Shown here one piece after another: positions 50,396 to 58,963 of a stretch of DNA of 64,000 bases. Below the pieces are notes generated by a model, which saw only the letters and a program-made list of their open reading frames with translations, ran no database searches and had not been told where the DNA came from. This DNA comes from Mycobacterium paraterrae (lineage in GTDB: Bacteria; Actinomycetota; Actinomycetes; Mycobacteriales; Mycobacteriaceae). Positions within the stretch are counted from its first letter, which is position 1. Each line of letters starts with the position of its first letter. The DNA lies in NCBI RefSeq assembly GCF_022430545.2, contig NZ_CP092488.2, positions 1,984,001 to 2,048,000 of the forward strand, given 5' to 3'. Made by a program: the position numbers and the translations under genes.

Positions 50396-51181
50396 TTAGG
50401 GCGTCGGCCGGTCGCCGAAATGGGCCTCGACTCCGGTAAGGAATGCCGTTGTGCCCGCTGTGTAGTCGGCCGTCGCCATGACGGGAATCTGAAGGCGTTG
50501 TTCGATATCGAGAGATTCGGTGAGGCTCAAGCCCTGCGTGGCGGTATACGCGGCCTTGGTCGCGGCGAAAGCGGCCAAAGGTAACCGACTTAGCTCGTGC
50601 GCCAATGCCGTTGCTGCATCCATTAATTCGTCGGGGTCGACGACCTGGTCGGCAAGTCCAATACTGAGGGCTTCGTCAGCTCCGACCGGTCTGGCGGTAT
50701 AGGACAGCTGGCGCGCCCTGTGATGGCCGACGCGACGAGGAAGCAGGGTCAGCGAACCCATATCGGTAGCGAGCCCGATCTTGATGAAGGATTGGCGAAA
50801 TGTCGCATCGCGCGCGGCGACGATGAAATCTGCGGCCAGGGCAATGTTCATCGCTGCGCCGGGGATCAAGCCGTGCACTGCCGCGATGACCGGTAAACCA
50901 AACCCCGCGAGCTCAGCGATTGCTGAGTGCTGTGAGGTGAGCCAGCTTCGGGCCCGGCTGGGGTCTTCGAGTTCTGGCAAGACGGCGATATTAGCGCCGC
51001 CAGAGAAACGGTCGCCTGATCCATGAAGAATTACGGCGCGAACCTCTGGTGCCGCTCGAATTTGGGACAGGGCCGCGGCGAGTTCGGCGGGAAAAGTCGT
51101 CTCCACTTTGTGAAAAGGATCGCCTTCGAAGGTAATTGTGGCGACCGGGCCGGTCTTCGCCACGCTGAGACGCGATCTCAT
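50396..51181 (-). CDS. enoyl-CoA hydratase/isomerase family protein
   Basis: 261 residues. Crotonase fold with GSGDRFSGGANIA (oxyanion hole 1) and AAVHGLIPGAAMNIALAADFIVA (hole 2), FIKIGLATDMGSLTLLPRRVG, and a shift toward Gly/Asp at the usual catalytic Glu positions, so hydratase versus isomerase or hydrolase activity is open. Stand-alone, convergent with the NIPSNAP gene. Confidence 0.88.
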   Translation of the reverse strand: MRSRLSVAKTGPVATITFEGDPFHKVETTFPAELAAALSQIRAAPEVRAVILHGSGDRFSGGANIAVLPELEDPSRARSWLTSQHSAIAELAGFGLPVIAAVHGLIPGAAMNIALAADFIVAARDATFRQSFIKIGLATDMGSLTLLPRRVGHHRARQLSYTARPVGADEALSIGLADQVVDPDELMDAATALAHELSRLPLAAFAATKAAYTATQGLSLTESLDIEQRLQIPVMATADYTAGTTAFLTGVEAHFGDRPTP

Positions 51182-51316
51182 CGTGAACTCCTGTTCATCG
51201 TTCGCAAAGGGTTAATTCGGGACTCGGGTGCGATGGGCATAGCGCTTCGGTGGAGCCATCCCTCGCGTCTCTCATTTCCTCCTTCCACTTACGCGCAAAA
51301 GGCGGGTCGTTAGCGG

Positions 51317-52219
51317 CTAGGTGTGCTCAGCGTTCAGGGGCGTGGCGAAAGCCTTCGACACTCCCGGCTCGAGGAGGAACAGGCGATCACTCAGGCCGCG
51401 GTGGGCGAAAGCGGGCTCGATGGCTTGTCGGGTTTCGGTCAGGTGCTCCCAGCTGTCGACGTGCAGTGGAACCACAATTTGGCTGCCCAGGATCTGCGCT
51501 GCGGCGGCCGCTTGGTCGGCGCTGAAAGTGAGGTACGCGTCAAGCAGCGATGTTCGCGCCCGCCCGGCGAAAATTACGGCAACATCGATAGGCCCGCAGT
51601 GATCGGCGATGTCGCGGACGACTGGCAGGGAGGCGTTGTCGCCGCTGATGTATGCGGTTGGCGCACCGGGCGCGCGCAGCACGAAACCGCGTACTTCTCC
51701 GGTGATGTGCTCAGTTCCGGGTGGGCCGTGTTGGGCGGGAACGCCGGTGATGTGTACTTTTTCGCCGCTAGGAGTTGACAGCTCGCGGGTTCGCCAGACG
51801 GGGAGTTCCTGGACAGGTTCGCCCAGACGTTTTGCGGCTGCGGCGGTGCTGAGCACTAACGGTGCTGCCAGTACGATTCGGCGACCGGTTTCATCAAGAT
51901 TGTCAGGATGCTGATCGTGTGACAGCAGCACCGCATCAACGGTTCCGATGTCCTCGGCGGCGATCGAGGGGCCCAATGTTTTCGTCAGCGTGCGCTGGCC
52001 AACGGTATGCGCTCCGGGTGGGTCGAAGGTGGGATCGGTCAACAGATTTACTCCGCCGATGTTGAGTAACGCAGTTGGCCCACCGATGATGGTGATGGTC
52101 AGGGCAGTTCGATCAGTCAGCGAATGTGTCGCTGCCGCCGGCGTCATCAACCCATCATTGGCGGCCCGGGGTGTCGAGCGTGAGATCGGCGATGGCACAA
52201 ATCGGTCGGATTCGGCCAC
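51317..52219 (-). CDS. MBL-fold metallo-hydrolase
   Basis: 300 residues; ATG 52147 is an alternative start. Opening LTITIIGGPTALLNIGGVNLLTDPTFDPPG and metal motif LLSHDQHPDNLDE in place of HxHxDH, so the first half-site differs (His-Asp-Gln-His-Pro-Asp-Asn). Later ligands may be in VPAQHGPPG, YISGDN and PLHVDSW. Similar in type to the other metallo-hydrolase in this window. It follows an AraC-type regulator on the same strand by 60 bp. Confidence 0.82.
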   Translation of the reverse strand: MAESDRFVPSPISRSTPRAANDGLMTPAAATHSLTDRTALTITIIGGPTALLNIGGVNLLTDPTFDPPGAHTVGQRTLTKTLGPSIAAEDIGTVDAVLLSHDQHPDNLDETGRRIVLAAPLVLSTAAAAKRLGEPVQELPVWRTRELSTPSGEKVHITGVPAQHGPPGTEHITGEVRGFVLRAPGAPTAYISGDNASLPVVRDIADHCGPIDVAVIFAGRARTSLLDAYLTFSADQAAAAAQILGSQIVVPLHVDSWEHLTETRQAIEPAFAHRGLSDRLFLLEPGVSKAFATPLNAEHT

Positions 52220-52279
52220 CGGTCCAGTATGAGCTGGCGGTGAAGCGGTTTAGCCAGGTGTCGTGGTTGGGTGGATGCA

Positions 52280-53293
52280 TCAGCACGACGGGCGTAACAG
52301 GGTGCCGCCCATGTCATGAAGCGGCGCATTGTGTTTGGTCTGTGCGTGCAGGCGGTATTGCAGGGGGCTCATACCCACCTGACGACGGAAGTGGCGGCGC
52401 AGCGCGATTCCGTTTCCGAAACCTGACCGCTGGGCGATGGTGTCGATAGAGTCGTCACTGTCTTCGAGTAGGCACTGAGCGAACAGGACCCGCTGCTGCA
52501 GGATCCATTGCAGCGCGGACATCCCGGTGACAGCTCGAAATTGACGGTCGAAGCTGCGCCGGCTCATCATGGCGCGCCGGGCAAGTGCGTTGACGTCGAT
52601 CGGCATGTCTATATTTTTCACGACGTGAGACATGATGTCGGAGAATGCTTTTCCAGGTTGTGGCATGGGTAGTGTCTTGTCGAGGACTTGTGGTTGGCCG
52701 CCGCTTCGTCGCGGTGGCATGGCCATCCGTCGGGCGATCGCCGCGGAGGCGCGTGCCCCCCATTGGCGGGCGACGAGGTGTAAACAGGCATCCAGCGCAG
52801 CGCCGGTCCCCGCTCCGGTGATGATGTCACCGTCGTCGACGAACAGCACATCGGGATCTACTGATACCGCCGGGTACATTCTGGCCAGGGTGGGCGCGTA
52901 GAACCAGTGAGATGCCGCGCGCCGGCCATCAAGGAGTCCGGTCGCCGCAAGAACGAAGCCGCCTAGACAGAAACTCACCAGGATGGCGCCGTCGGCATGT
53001 GCTGCCCGGATCGCGTCCAAAGCCGGTTGCGGGGGATGCTCGTGTACATCACGCCAACTGGGCAGCATCACGATGGATGCGTCTTGCAGGGCCTCGAGTC
53101 CGTAGGGCGCGGTGACGACCAAGCCGCCGGTCGTGGTGAGCGGTCCGTCCTCGCCTGCGACCGGCAGAAACTTGAATTTCGGTGCACCCGTTGATGATCG
53201 GTCCATGCCGAATACCGACATCGGCACGGAGGTCTCGAACATCGGCGCTCGATCGAAAATGACCAGGGCCACGGCTAAGGGGTCGCGCGCCAC
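52280..53293 (-). CDS. GlxA/FtrA-type regulator: DJ-1/PfpI domain + AraC DNA-binding domain
   Basis: 337 residues from GTG. The N-terminal DJ-1/PfpI-like domain (about 8-190) has SFCLGGFVLAATGLLDGRRAASHW, including the Cys elbow. The C-terminal AraC domain (about 215-315) has two helix-turn-helix motifs: VNALARRAMMSRRSFDRQFRAVTG and IDTIAQRSGFGNGIALRRHFRRQVGMSPLQYR. The adjacent metallo-hydrolase is the simplest target. Confidence 0.9.
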   Translation of the reverse strand: MARDPLAVALVIFDRAPMFETSVPMSVFGMDRSSTGAPKFKFLPVAGEDGPLTTTGGLVVTAPYGLEALQDASIVMLPSWRDVHEHPPQPALDAIRAAHADGAILVSFCLGGFVLAATGLLDGRRAASHWFYAPTLARMYPAVSVDPDVLFVDDGDIITGAGTGAALDACLHLVARQWGARASAAIARRMAMPPRRSGGQPQVLDKTLPMPQPGKAFSDIMSHVVKNIDMPIDVNALARRAMMSRRSFDRQFRAVTGMSALQWILQQRVLFAQCLLEDSDDSIDTIAQRSGFGNGIALRRHFRRQVGMSPLQYRLHAQTKHNAPLHDMGGTLLRPSC

Positions 53294-53582
53294 GGGAATC
53301 CCCCTTCAAGCGGCGGACAACTTGCGACATGACTCTACCTAATTCCGAACGATGCTGTTCCGTAGCGGCTGCGTCGAGACAAGCGGTGACTTGATCGAAA
53401 TCACTGTTCAAGGCGTCATAAGGATTACCGAGTGCTCGCGCCAGCAGCCGATCAAAGCACGCCGATCTTCGATCACTTTCAGCCAGACCCGCCACGCCTG
53501 CCGTCGCTCCGCCGAAGTACGTTGTGCTGCAAAGTGACCGATCAAGGTTGGGCGTTGAAGCGGCGTGTCGAGGCGACGTCGG
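53294..53582. other. gene-free stretch with possible gene remnant
   Basis: No complete gene. Two minus-strand frames look protein-like when joined by a frameshift near 53470: WLKVIEDRRA in one, then FDRLLARALGNPYDALNSDF in the other. This could be a decayed coding sequence. No family was recognised. Confidence 0.25.
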
Positions 53583-54002
53583 TCATGGGGCAAACGCGTT
53601 CGCGGCCGCCTGTGCCACGGCCTTATCTTGGTCCCCGGTTCCTCCACTGACGCCGACCGCGCCGACGATCTGACCGCCTTGCTGTAGCGGGATTCCGCCG
53701 GCGAAAATCATGATTCGGCCTCGGTTCGACACGTGGATTCCGTAGAACTGGTTGCCGGGGGCGGCGTTTGCGGCCAGTTCTTCCGTGGAGATGTCGAGTG
53801 CCCGTGCGGTGAACGCCTTATTGATCGATATGTCGATGCTGCCGATCCAGGCGCCGTCCATCCGCGCATGGGCGACCAGGTTTCCGCCAGCGTCGACGAC
53901 CGCGATATTGGACGGCGAGGCGATCTCCTCGGCCTTGGACAATCCGGCGGCGATGACGCGTTGGGCATCGTCGAGCGACACCGAGGTATGAGTGACAGTC
54001 AT
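53583..54002 (-). CDS. GlcG/HbpS-like heme-degrading domain protein
   Basis: 139 residues. LDDAQRVIAAGLSKAEEIASPSNIAVVDAGGNLVAHARMDGAWIGSIDISINKAFTARAL and the late GGIPLQQGGQIVGAVGVSGG are the family hallmarks. Members bind heme or corrinoid, or are uncharacterised subunits next to dehydrogenases. It is 62 bp after a zinc alcohol dehydrogenase gene on the same strand, probably the last gene of that operon. Confidence 0.88.
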   Translation of the reverse strand: MTVTHTSVSLDDAQRVIAAGLSKAEEIASPSNIAVVDAGGNLVAHARMDGAWIGSIDISINKAFTARALDISTEELAANAAPGNQFYGIHVSNRGRIMIFAGGIPLQQGGQIVGAVGVSGGTGDQDKAVAQAAANAFAP

Positions 54003-54064
54003 GCTTCACCTTCTTCCATCAGTCTGGTGGGGACGATTAGCGAGCGCATGCTCGCCGATCTGTC

Positions 54065-55240
54065 TCACCCGGTCGGTTGGAACACAGCGCGTACGCAGCC
54101 GTCCGTTTTGTTCTTGAACATCTTGTACGCGGCTGGGCCTTGGTCGAGCGGCAGGACGTGGGTGGCGAGGTGCTCGGTGTCGAGTTCACCGTCGGCGATG
54201 TGTTGCAAGATCCTCGGGATGTAGCGCTGCCCGTGTTGCTGCGCTCCACGCGCGGTCATCCCCTTGTTCATGATTGCGCCGAGTGGGAACTTGTCGACGA
54301 CGCCACCGAAGACGCCCAGGATGAACAGGCTGCCCCCCTTGCGGCAGGCGTAGATGGCCTCCCGTAACGCGGTCGGGCGGTCGTTCTGTAGCCGAAGCTG
54401 CTGCTTGACTTGGTCGTAGAGGTACGCCGGCCCGTTGCTGTGGGCCTCCATGCCGACTGCCTCGATCACCACGTCCGGGCCGCGACCACCGGTGCGCTCC
54501 TTCAATTCGGCCACGATGCTGTCCTGCGTGTAGTCCAGCGTCTCGGCGCCGATGTGCTGTCGAACCTGTGCCAGGCGTTCAGGCAGTCGGTCGATGACGA
54601 CGACCTGTTCGGCGCCCATCAACATGGCACCGCGGGCGGCCATCTGCCCGACCCCGCCGGCACCCCACACCGCGACCGTGTCTCCGGGAGTGATGCCGGC
54701 GCCGTCGGCGCCGGTCCATCCCGTCGGGGCGGCGTCGGAGGCGAACAGCGCCGCGAGGTCCGAGACCCCGTCGGGCACAGCGAATGCACCATGGTCGGCG
54801 TAGGGAACGCGGATGTACTCGGCGTGGCTGCCGGCGTAGCCGCCGAGGGCGTGGCTGTAGGCGAAGCAGCCGCCGATCGCCGACCCCCACATCCCTTCGG
54901 TCAGCGCGGGATTCGGGTTGCCGTTGTCGCACAGCGAGAACATTTCGTGTGTGCAATACCAACACTGTCCGCAGGCGATGAACGAGCCGACGACCACCCG
55001 GTCGCCGACCTGGTGGTTGCGAACGGCCGGGCCCACTTCGACCACCTCGCCCATGAATTCGTGCCCGAGCACGTCTCCGGCCCGCATCGTCGGGATGTAA
55101 CCGCCGAGCAGGTGCAGGTCTGATCCGCAGGTGGTCGAGAGCTTGACCTTCAAGATGATGTCGTGGTCATTGAGGATCTTCGGGTCGTCGACGGTCTCCA
55201 CGGAGGTCTCGTTGACGCCGGTCCAGCAGAGAGCCTTCAC
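54065..55240 (-). CDS. zinc-dependent alcohol dehydrogenase
   Basis: 391 residues. Catalytic zinc ligands TTCGSDLH and GHEFMGEVVEVG, structural zinc cysteines in GSFIACGQCWYCTHEMFSLCDNG (four Cys), and nucleotide motif VAVWGAGGVGQMAARGAMLMGAEQVVVIDRLPERL. It belongs to the branch that includes S-(hydroxymethyl)-thiol-linked and formaldehyde-type dehydrogenases of about 390 residues. Its ATG overlaps the stop of the preceding gene (ATGA), so expression is coupled. Confidence 0.9.
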   Translation of the reverse strand: MKALCWTGVNETSVETVDDPKILNDHDIILKVKLSTTCGSDLHLLGGYIPTMRAGDVLGHEFMGEVVEVGPAVRNHQVGDRVVVGSFIACGQCWYCTHEMFSLCDNGNPNPALTEGMWGSAIGGCFAYSHALGGYAGSHAEYIRVPYADHGAFAVPDGVSDLAALFASDAAPTGWTGADGAGITPGDTVAVWGAGGVGQMAARGAMLMGAEQVVVIDRLPERLAQVRQHIGAETLDYTQDSIVAELKERTGGRGPDVVIEAVGMEAHSNGPAYLYDQVKQQLRLQNDRPTALREAIYACRKGGSLFILGVFGGVVDKFPLGAIMNKGMTARGAQQHGQRYIPRILQHIADGELDTEHLATHVLPLDQGPAAYKMFKNKTDGCVRAVFQPTG

Positions 55241-55731
55241 AGCAGTCCCTCCCCACCCGCGCGCCGGGTCGCCAAGTCGACGAGCTTGCCGGTTGGGGCG
55301 GCACTGCGGGTGCCGTGCGGTGCGGGATCGACCCGCAACACCTCACCTACTTCGATGAGCTGTTTGGCCTGGCGGAGCGCAGCCCGGACCTGCTGGCGAG
55401 GATCGTCACCGGACAGTCGCGCGCCGACCGAGGCCGGGCCGCCGGGCTCCGGTTGGCGCAGCCGAGCGGCGAGTTCGGTGCCCTTGTCGCCTGGGGCAAT
55501 GCGGACCTGCACCTCGATACGGTCACCGAGCGCTAGGAGTGGGTCGGGCAGCCGACCCGCCAGCATGACCTCATCGGGACTCTTGTTGATCGTTACGCTG
55601 TGCCACCGCGATCGTGGCTCGGCGTCCGCGGCTCCATTGCCGTCGCCGCCGAGCCTGCGCTGCAGCTGGTGGATCAACTGGCCGGCGCCGTCGAGCCCCG
55701 CCTGCGCAATCTTGCTCACCGTGTTGGTCAT
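55237..55731 (-). CDS. hypothetical protein, coupled in the dehydrogenase operon
   Basis: 164 residues. The only recognisable trait is RWHSVTINKSPDEVMLAGRLPDPLLALGDRIEVQVRIAPGDKGTELAARL, which resembles scattered pieces of SRPBCC/cyclase-like proteins with the middle missing. ATGA overlaps at both ends (with the DJ-1 gene before and the dehydrogenase after) argue that it is a translated gene. The Gln/Arg-rich helical C-terminal half (DPRQQVRAALRQAKQLIEVGE) resembles no family I know. Confidence 0.6.
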   Translation of the reverse strand: MTNTVSKIAQAGLDGAGQLIHQLQRRLGGDGNGAADAEPRSRWHSVTINKSPDEVMLAGRLPDPLLALGDRIEVQVRIAPGDKGTELAARLRQPEPGGPASVGARLSGDDPRQQVRAALRQAKQLIEVGEVLRVDPAPHGTRSAAPTGKLVDLATRRAGGEGLL

Positions 55732-56291
55732 GAGCCGCTCCTCGCACCGGCGTGGCTGAACAGTTCCACGATCGCCGAGCAGAAGGCCGGGAGGTCGTCG
55801 GGCGAGCGGCTGGTGATCAGATTGCCGTCGCGGGCCACCTCCTCGTCCACGACGTTGGCGCCGGCGTTGCGCAGGTCGGTGCGGATGCTGGGGAAGGAGG
55901 TCAGAGTTCGGCCCTTCGCGACACCAGCTTCGATCAGCGTCCACGGTCCGTGGCAGATCGAGGCAACCGGCTTGCCGGAGGACACGAAGTCACGGACGAA
56001 GGCGACCGCGTCGGAGTCCAGACGCAGTTGGTCCGGGTTCACCGTGCCGCCGGGGAGCAACAACGCGTCGTACTCATCGACCGACGCCGACTTCACCAGT
56101 GCGTCAACCGAAAACGTGCCCGCGTCCTTCAGATCGTGGTCGCGAGCTTGGATCTCGCCGTCATGCAACGACAGCAGCGTGATCGTGGCCCCGGCGTCTT
56201 GCAAAGCCTGTCTCGGCTGTTCCAGCTCTACGCGCTCGACGCCGTCTGCCGCCAGGATCGCGACCCGTGTCCCGTGCAACTCGTCTGACAT
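55728..56291 (-). CDS. DJ-1/PfpI family deglycase/amidotransferase-like protein
   Basis: 187 residues. GATase1-like fold with the nucleophile Cys in VASICHGPWTLIEAG, Glu in an early strand (VERVELEQPRQAL), and NVVDEEVARDGNLITSRSPDDLPAFC at the end. YhbO/PfpI relatives act on methylglyoxal-glycated molecules. Its placement between two alcohol dehydrogenases of aldehyde type fits a carbonyl-stress operon. Confidence 0.88.
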   Translation of the reverse strand: MSDELHGTRVAILAADGVERVELEQPRQALQDAGATITLLSLHDGEIQARDHDLKDAGTFSVDALVKSASVDEYDALLLPGGTVNPDQLRLDSDAVAFVRDFVSSGKPVASICHGPWTLIEAGVAKGRTLTSFPSIRTDLRNAGANVVDEEVARDGNLITSRSPDDLPAFCSAIVELFSHAGARSGS

Positions 56292-56390
56292 TGTGAATTC
56301 CTTTCAAAGAGGGGGATTTGCGGCGTGCCTCTATGGCAGGCCGTCGTGCTGCCGCTGTAGGGCAGCGTGTGGAGGAGGGATCAGAGACCG

Positions 56391-57554
56391 TTAGCTGGCT
56401 TTCTTGTGGAAGCCGTTCGGGTGCAGCACGACCTTGGTCCAGCCGTCGTCGCGGCTGTCGAAGTGCTGGTAGGCGTCGGGACCCTCGTCAAGGCCCAATT
56501 CGTGGGACACGATCCAAGACGGCTTGGCCTTGTCGGCCGCAATCAGGTCGCGCAGGCGGCGGTTGTACTTCTTGACCGGACACTGTCCTGTGCCGAGGGT
56601 CTGGCCCTTAAACCAGTGCAGCCCATAGTCGAAGGCCACCTCACCCCGCTTGGCCATGTCGTCCACGCCGCCAGGATCCTGCGGGACGAACACGCCGACG
56701 GCGCCGATGCCGCCGGTGAACCGCACCGCTTTCACCAGGCTGTTCAGCGTCATGCTCGGATCCTCGTTGCCCTGTGGGTCGTGCGCTTGGTAACCCACGC
56801 ACTCGCAACCCCGGTCGGCACCCAGACCCATGGTCTGCTCCAACACGAATTCGACGGGATCGACCTTGGAGTCATCGATCGGAATGGCGCCGATCTCCTC
56901 GGCCAGTCGCAGCCGGTCGGGGTGGCGGTCCACCACCATCACCTTCGACGCGCCCTTGATCGTTGCCGACAGCGCCGCCATCAGGCCAACCGGTCCCGAG
57001 CCGTAGATGACCACCGAGTCCCCAGGAATTACCCCGGCCAATTCAGTGGCGTGGTAACCCGTCGGGAAGATGTCGGCGAGCATCACGTAATCGGTCTCTT
57101 TGTCCACCGCGTCCTCACCAAGCCGTAGACAGTTGTGGTCGCCGTAGGGCACCCGCAGCAGTTCCGCCTGCCCGCCCTGCCACGGCCCCATGTCGGCGAA
57201 TCCGTACGCCGCGCCCGCCATATTCGGTTCCGGCTGGGTGGTCAGGCAGTAATTGGTGAGGCCTCGTTCGCAGTTTTTACAGAATCCGCAGGAGACGTTG
57301 AACGGCAGGCAGACTCGCTCACCCACCTTGACCTTGTCGACACCCTTTCCCACCTCGACGACCTCGCCCAAATTCTCGTGGCCGAACGTACGGCCAGTCT
57401 CGAAATCGGTTCTGCCCTCGTACATATGCAGGTCCGACCCACAGATGTTGGTAGTGGTAATCCGCACCAAGACATCGGTGGGCCGCTCGATTTTTGCGTC
57501 CGCCACGTCCTTGACGCTGACTTGACGGGGTCCGTCGTACACAATCGCTTTCAC
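56391..57554 (-). CDS. zinc-dependent dehydrogenase, glutathione-independent formaldehyde dehydrogenase-like
   Basis: 387 residues. TNICGSDLHMYEG and FGHENLGEVVEVG hold the catalytic zinc; LPFNVSCGFCKNCERGLTNYCLTTQPEP the structural zinc; VVIYGSGPVGLMAALSATIKGASKVMVVDRHPDRL the NAD site. The PEPNMAGAAYGFADMGPWQGGQAE insertion and VVLHPNGFHKK end are typical of the formaldehyde dehydrogenase (dismutating) group. First gene of the operon leading to the second dehydrogenase. No strong ribosome binding site ambiguity (AGGAGGCTCACC before ATG). Confidence 0.9.
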   Translation of the reverse strand: MKAIVYDGPRQVSVKDVADAKIERPTDVLVRITTTNICGSDLHMYEGRTDFETGRTFGHENLGEVVEVGKGVDKVKVGERVCLPFNVSCGFCKNCERGLTNYCLTTQPEPNMAGAAYGFADMGPWQGGQAELLRVPYGDHNCLRLGEDAVDKETDYVMLADIFPTGYHATELAGVIPGDSVVIYGSGPVGLMAALSATIKGASKVMVVDRHPDRLRLAEEIGAIPIDDSKVDPVEFVLEQTMGLGADRGCECVGYQAHDPQGNEDPSMTLNSLVKAVRFTGGIGAVGVFVPQDPGGVDDMAKRGEVAFDYGLHWFKGQTLGTGQCPVKKYNRRLRDLIAADKAKPSWIVSHELGLDEGPDAYQHFDSRDDGWTKVVLHPNGFHKKAS

Positions 57555-57837
57555 GGTGAGCCTCCTGGGAACGGTTTCTGCGGAGAGGATGGTCCCGACC
57601 GAACGGATCGCGGCCGGGGTTGACGACGCAACACGACTAGTCGCCAGGCGGTGAGCCAGTTGGTTTCGTCAGCCGGAAAAGTCACCCTGTCCAGGCGATG
57701 GGCTCAGCTGGCGGATGATGGTCGCAGAAGCCAATCTTCTGTGCTTCTTCATGCGGCGACCTGCGCCCAACCGGGATGCCCCATCGGCGCGACGCTAAAC
57801 GCACAAATCGCGAGACGGGTCCTGCGATGCCGTCGAG

Positions 57838-58776
57838 CTATTCGACGGTCAACACGATCTTGCCGTGCAGGCGGCCGTTGTCGGAGTCGGCGTGCACGGC
57901 TGCGGCCTCGGCCAGCGCCCGGCGGTCGGCCACCTCGATGCGTAGCCGGCCTTGGTCGACGCGCTCGACCAGTTCGGCGAGTTGGGCGGCGTCGCTGCGG
58001 ACGAACACGCGTTGGGTGCGGATGCCGCGCGGCGGGTCCTTGGGGCCGAAAACCATTGTGCCGACGTGGAATCCGCCGTCGGCTACCAGACGGATCAGGG
58101 CGTCGGTTTGCTCGTCGGTGGTGGAAACCAGGTTGAGCACCACGTCGAACGGCGCTCCCTCGACATGAATCGGCGACTGGTCGTAGTCGATGTAGTCGAC
58201 GGTGCGCTCGGCGCCGAGGGCGCGCAGCCGCTGGGCGTCGCGGTCCTTGGCGGTCGCGGTGACCCGCGCCCCCGCCTGCTGGGCCAACTGGATCGCGTAG
58301 CCACCGACCGCGCCGGAGGCACCGTTGATGAGCACCGATTGCCCGGCGGTGAGCCCAGCGATCTCGAATAATGCCTGCCAAGCCGTCAGAGCCGGCTCGG
58401 GCAACGCGGCAGCGTCGGCCAACGGCACGGAAGAGGGGGCGGCGGCAAGCGCGTCGGCCGGCACCACGGCGTACTCGGCGGCGGCGCCGTCGGCGTCGAG
58501 CGGGAGAAACGCCACCACGGCGTCGCCGACGTTCCAACCCCGCACGCCGTCACCGATCTCGGCGATCGTGCCGGCGACGTCGACCCCGGGAATGTGCGGG
58601 AAGCTGACCTCGTACACCTGCGCCAGGTAGCCGCCCCGAATACCGGCATCGACCGGGTTGAACGAAGTGGCGGCTACTTTGACGACGACCTGCTGTGCAC
58701 CAGGCACCGGGTGTGGCGCGTCCTCGTAGCGCAACACGTCGCTGGCGCCGTACTGGTGGTATCGCACTGCCTTCAT
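57838..58776 (-). CDS. zinc-independent NADP-dependent quinone oxidoreductase-like (MDR family)
   Basis: 312 residues; GGAGATC precedes the ATG. MKAVRYHQYGASDVLRYEDAPHP start, VAAT-S-FNPVDAGIRGGYL, nucleotide site VLINGASGAVGGYAIQLAQQAGARVTATAKDRDA, no structural-zinc Cys. Members reduce quinones or enones with NADPH. Two TGCTTCGATATCGAAGCA-type palindromes stand immediately upstream, so it is under specific control, but no regulator gene is adjacent. Confidence 0.9.
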   Translation of the reverse strand: MKAVRYHQYGASDVLRYEDAPHPVPGAQQVVVKVAATSFNPVDAGIRGGYLAQVYEVSFPHIPGVDVAGTIAEIGDGVRGWNVGDAVVAFLPLDADGAAAEYAVVPADALAAAPSSVPLADAAALPEPALTAWQALFEIAGLTAGQSVLINGASGAVGGYAIQLAQQAGARVTATAKDRDAQRLRALGAERTVDYIDYDQSPIHVEGAPFDVVLNLVSTTDEQTDALIRLVADGGFHVGTMVFGPKDPPRGIRTQRVFVRSDAAQLAELVERVDQGRLRIEVADRRALAEAAAVHADSDNGRLHGKIVLTVE

Positions 58777-58795
58777 GATCTCCTCCGTTCTTGTT

Positions 58796-58813
58796 TGCTT
58801 CGATATCGAAGCA
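58796..58813. promoter_or_regulatory. 18-bp perfect palindrome upstream of the quinone oxidoreductase gene, copy 1
   Basis: TGCTTCGATATCGAAGCA, a perfect palindrome 20 bp before the coding start; likely overlaps the promoter. Confidence 0.75.
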
Positions 58814-58832
58814 GCTCGTAGAAGACATAAGA

Positions 58833-58850
58833 TGCTTCGGTATCGAAGCA
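58833..58850. promoter_or_regulatory. 18-bp palindrome, copy 2
   Basis: TGCTTCGGTATCGAAGCA, identical to copy 1 except one base, 37 bp away centre to centre. Confidence 0.75.
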
Positions 58851-58963
58851 ATTCCCGACGGCCGGCGTGACCGTCGACACAGCGGTGAACCAGCGACCGG
58901 ACGCGGGGTGATTGCGGCGGCGCTAAGTAGCTGGCCGCCTACTCATCCGGCGAAGCGCTCGGC

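Noticed and set aside
55163..55759. Plus-strand 198-residue frame over the coupled unknown gene
   Set aside because: Ser/Arg-rich shadow; the minus-strand frame has ATGA coupling at both ends.
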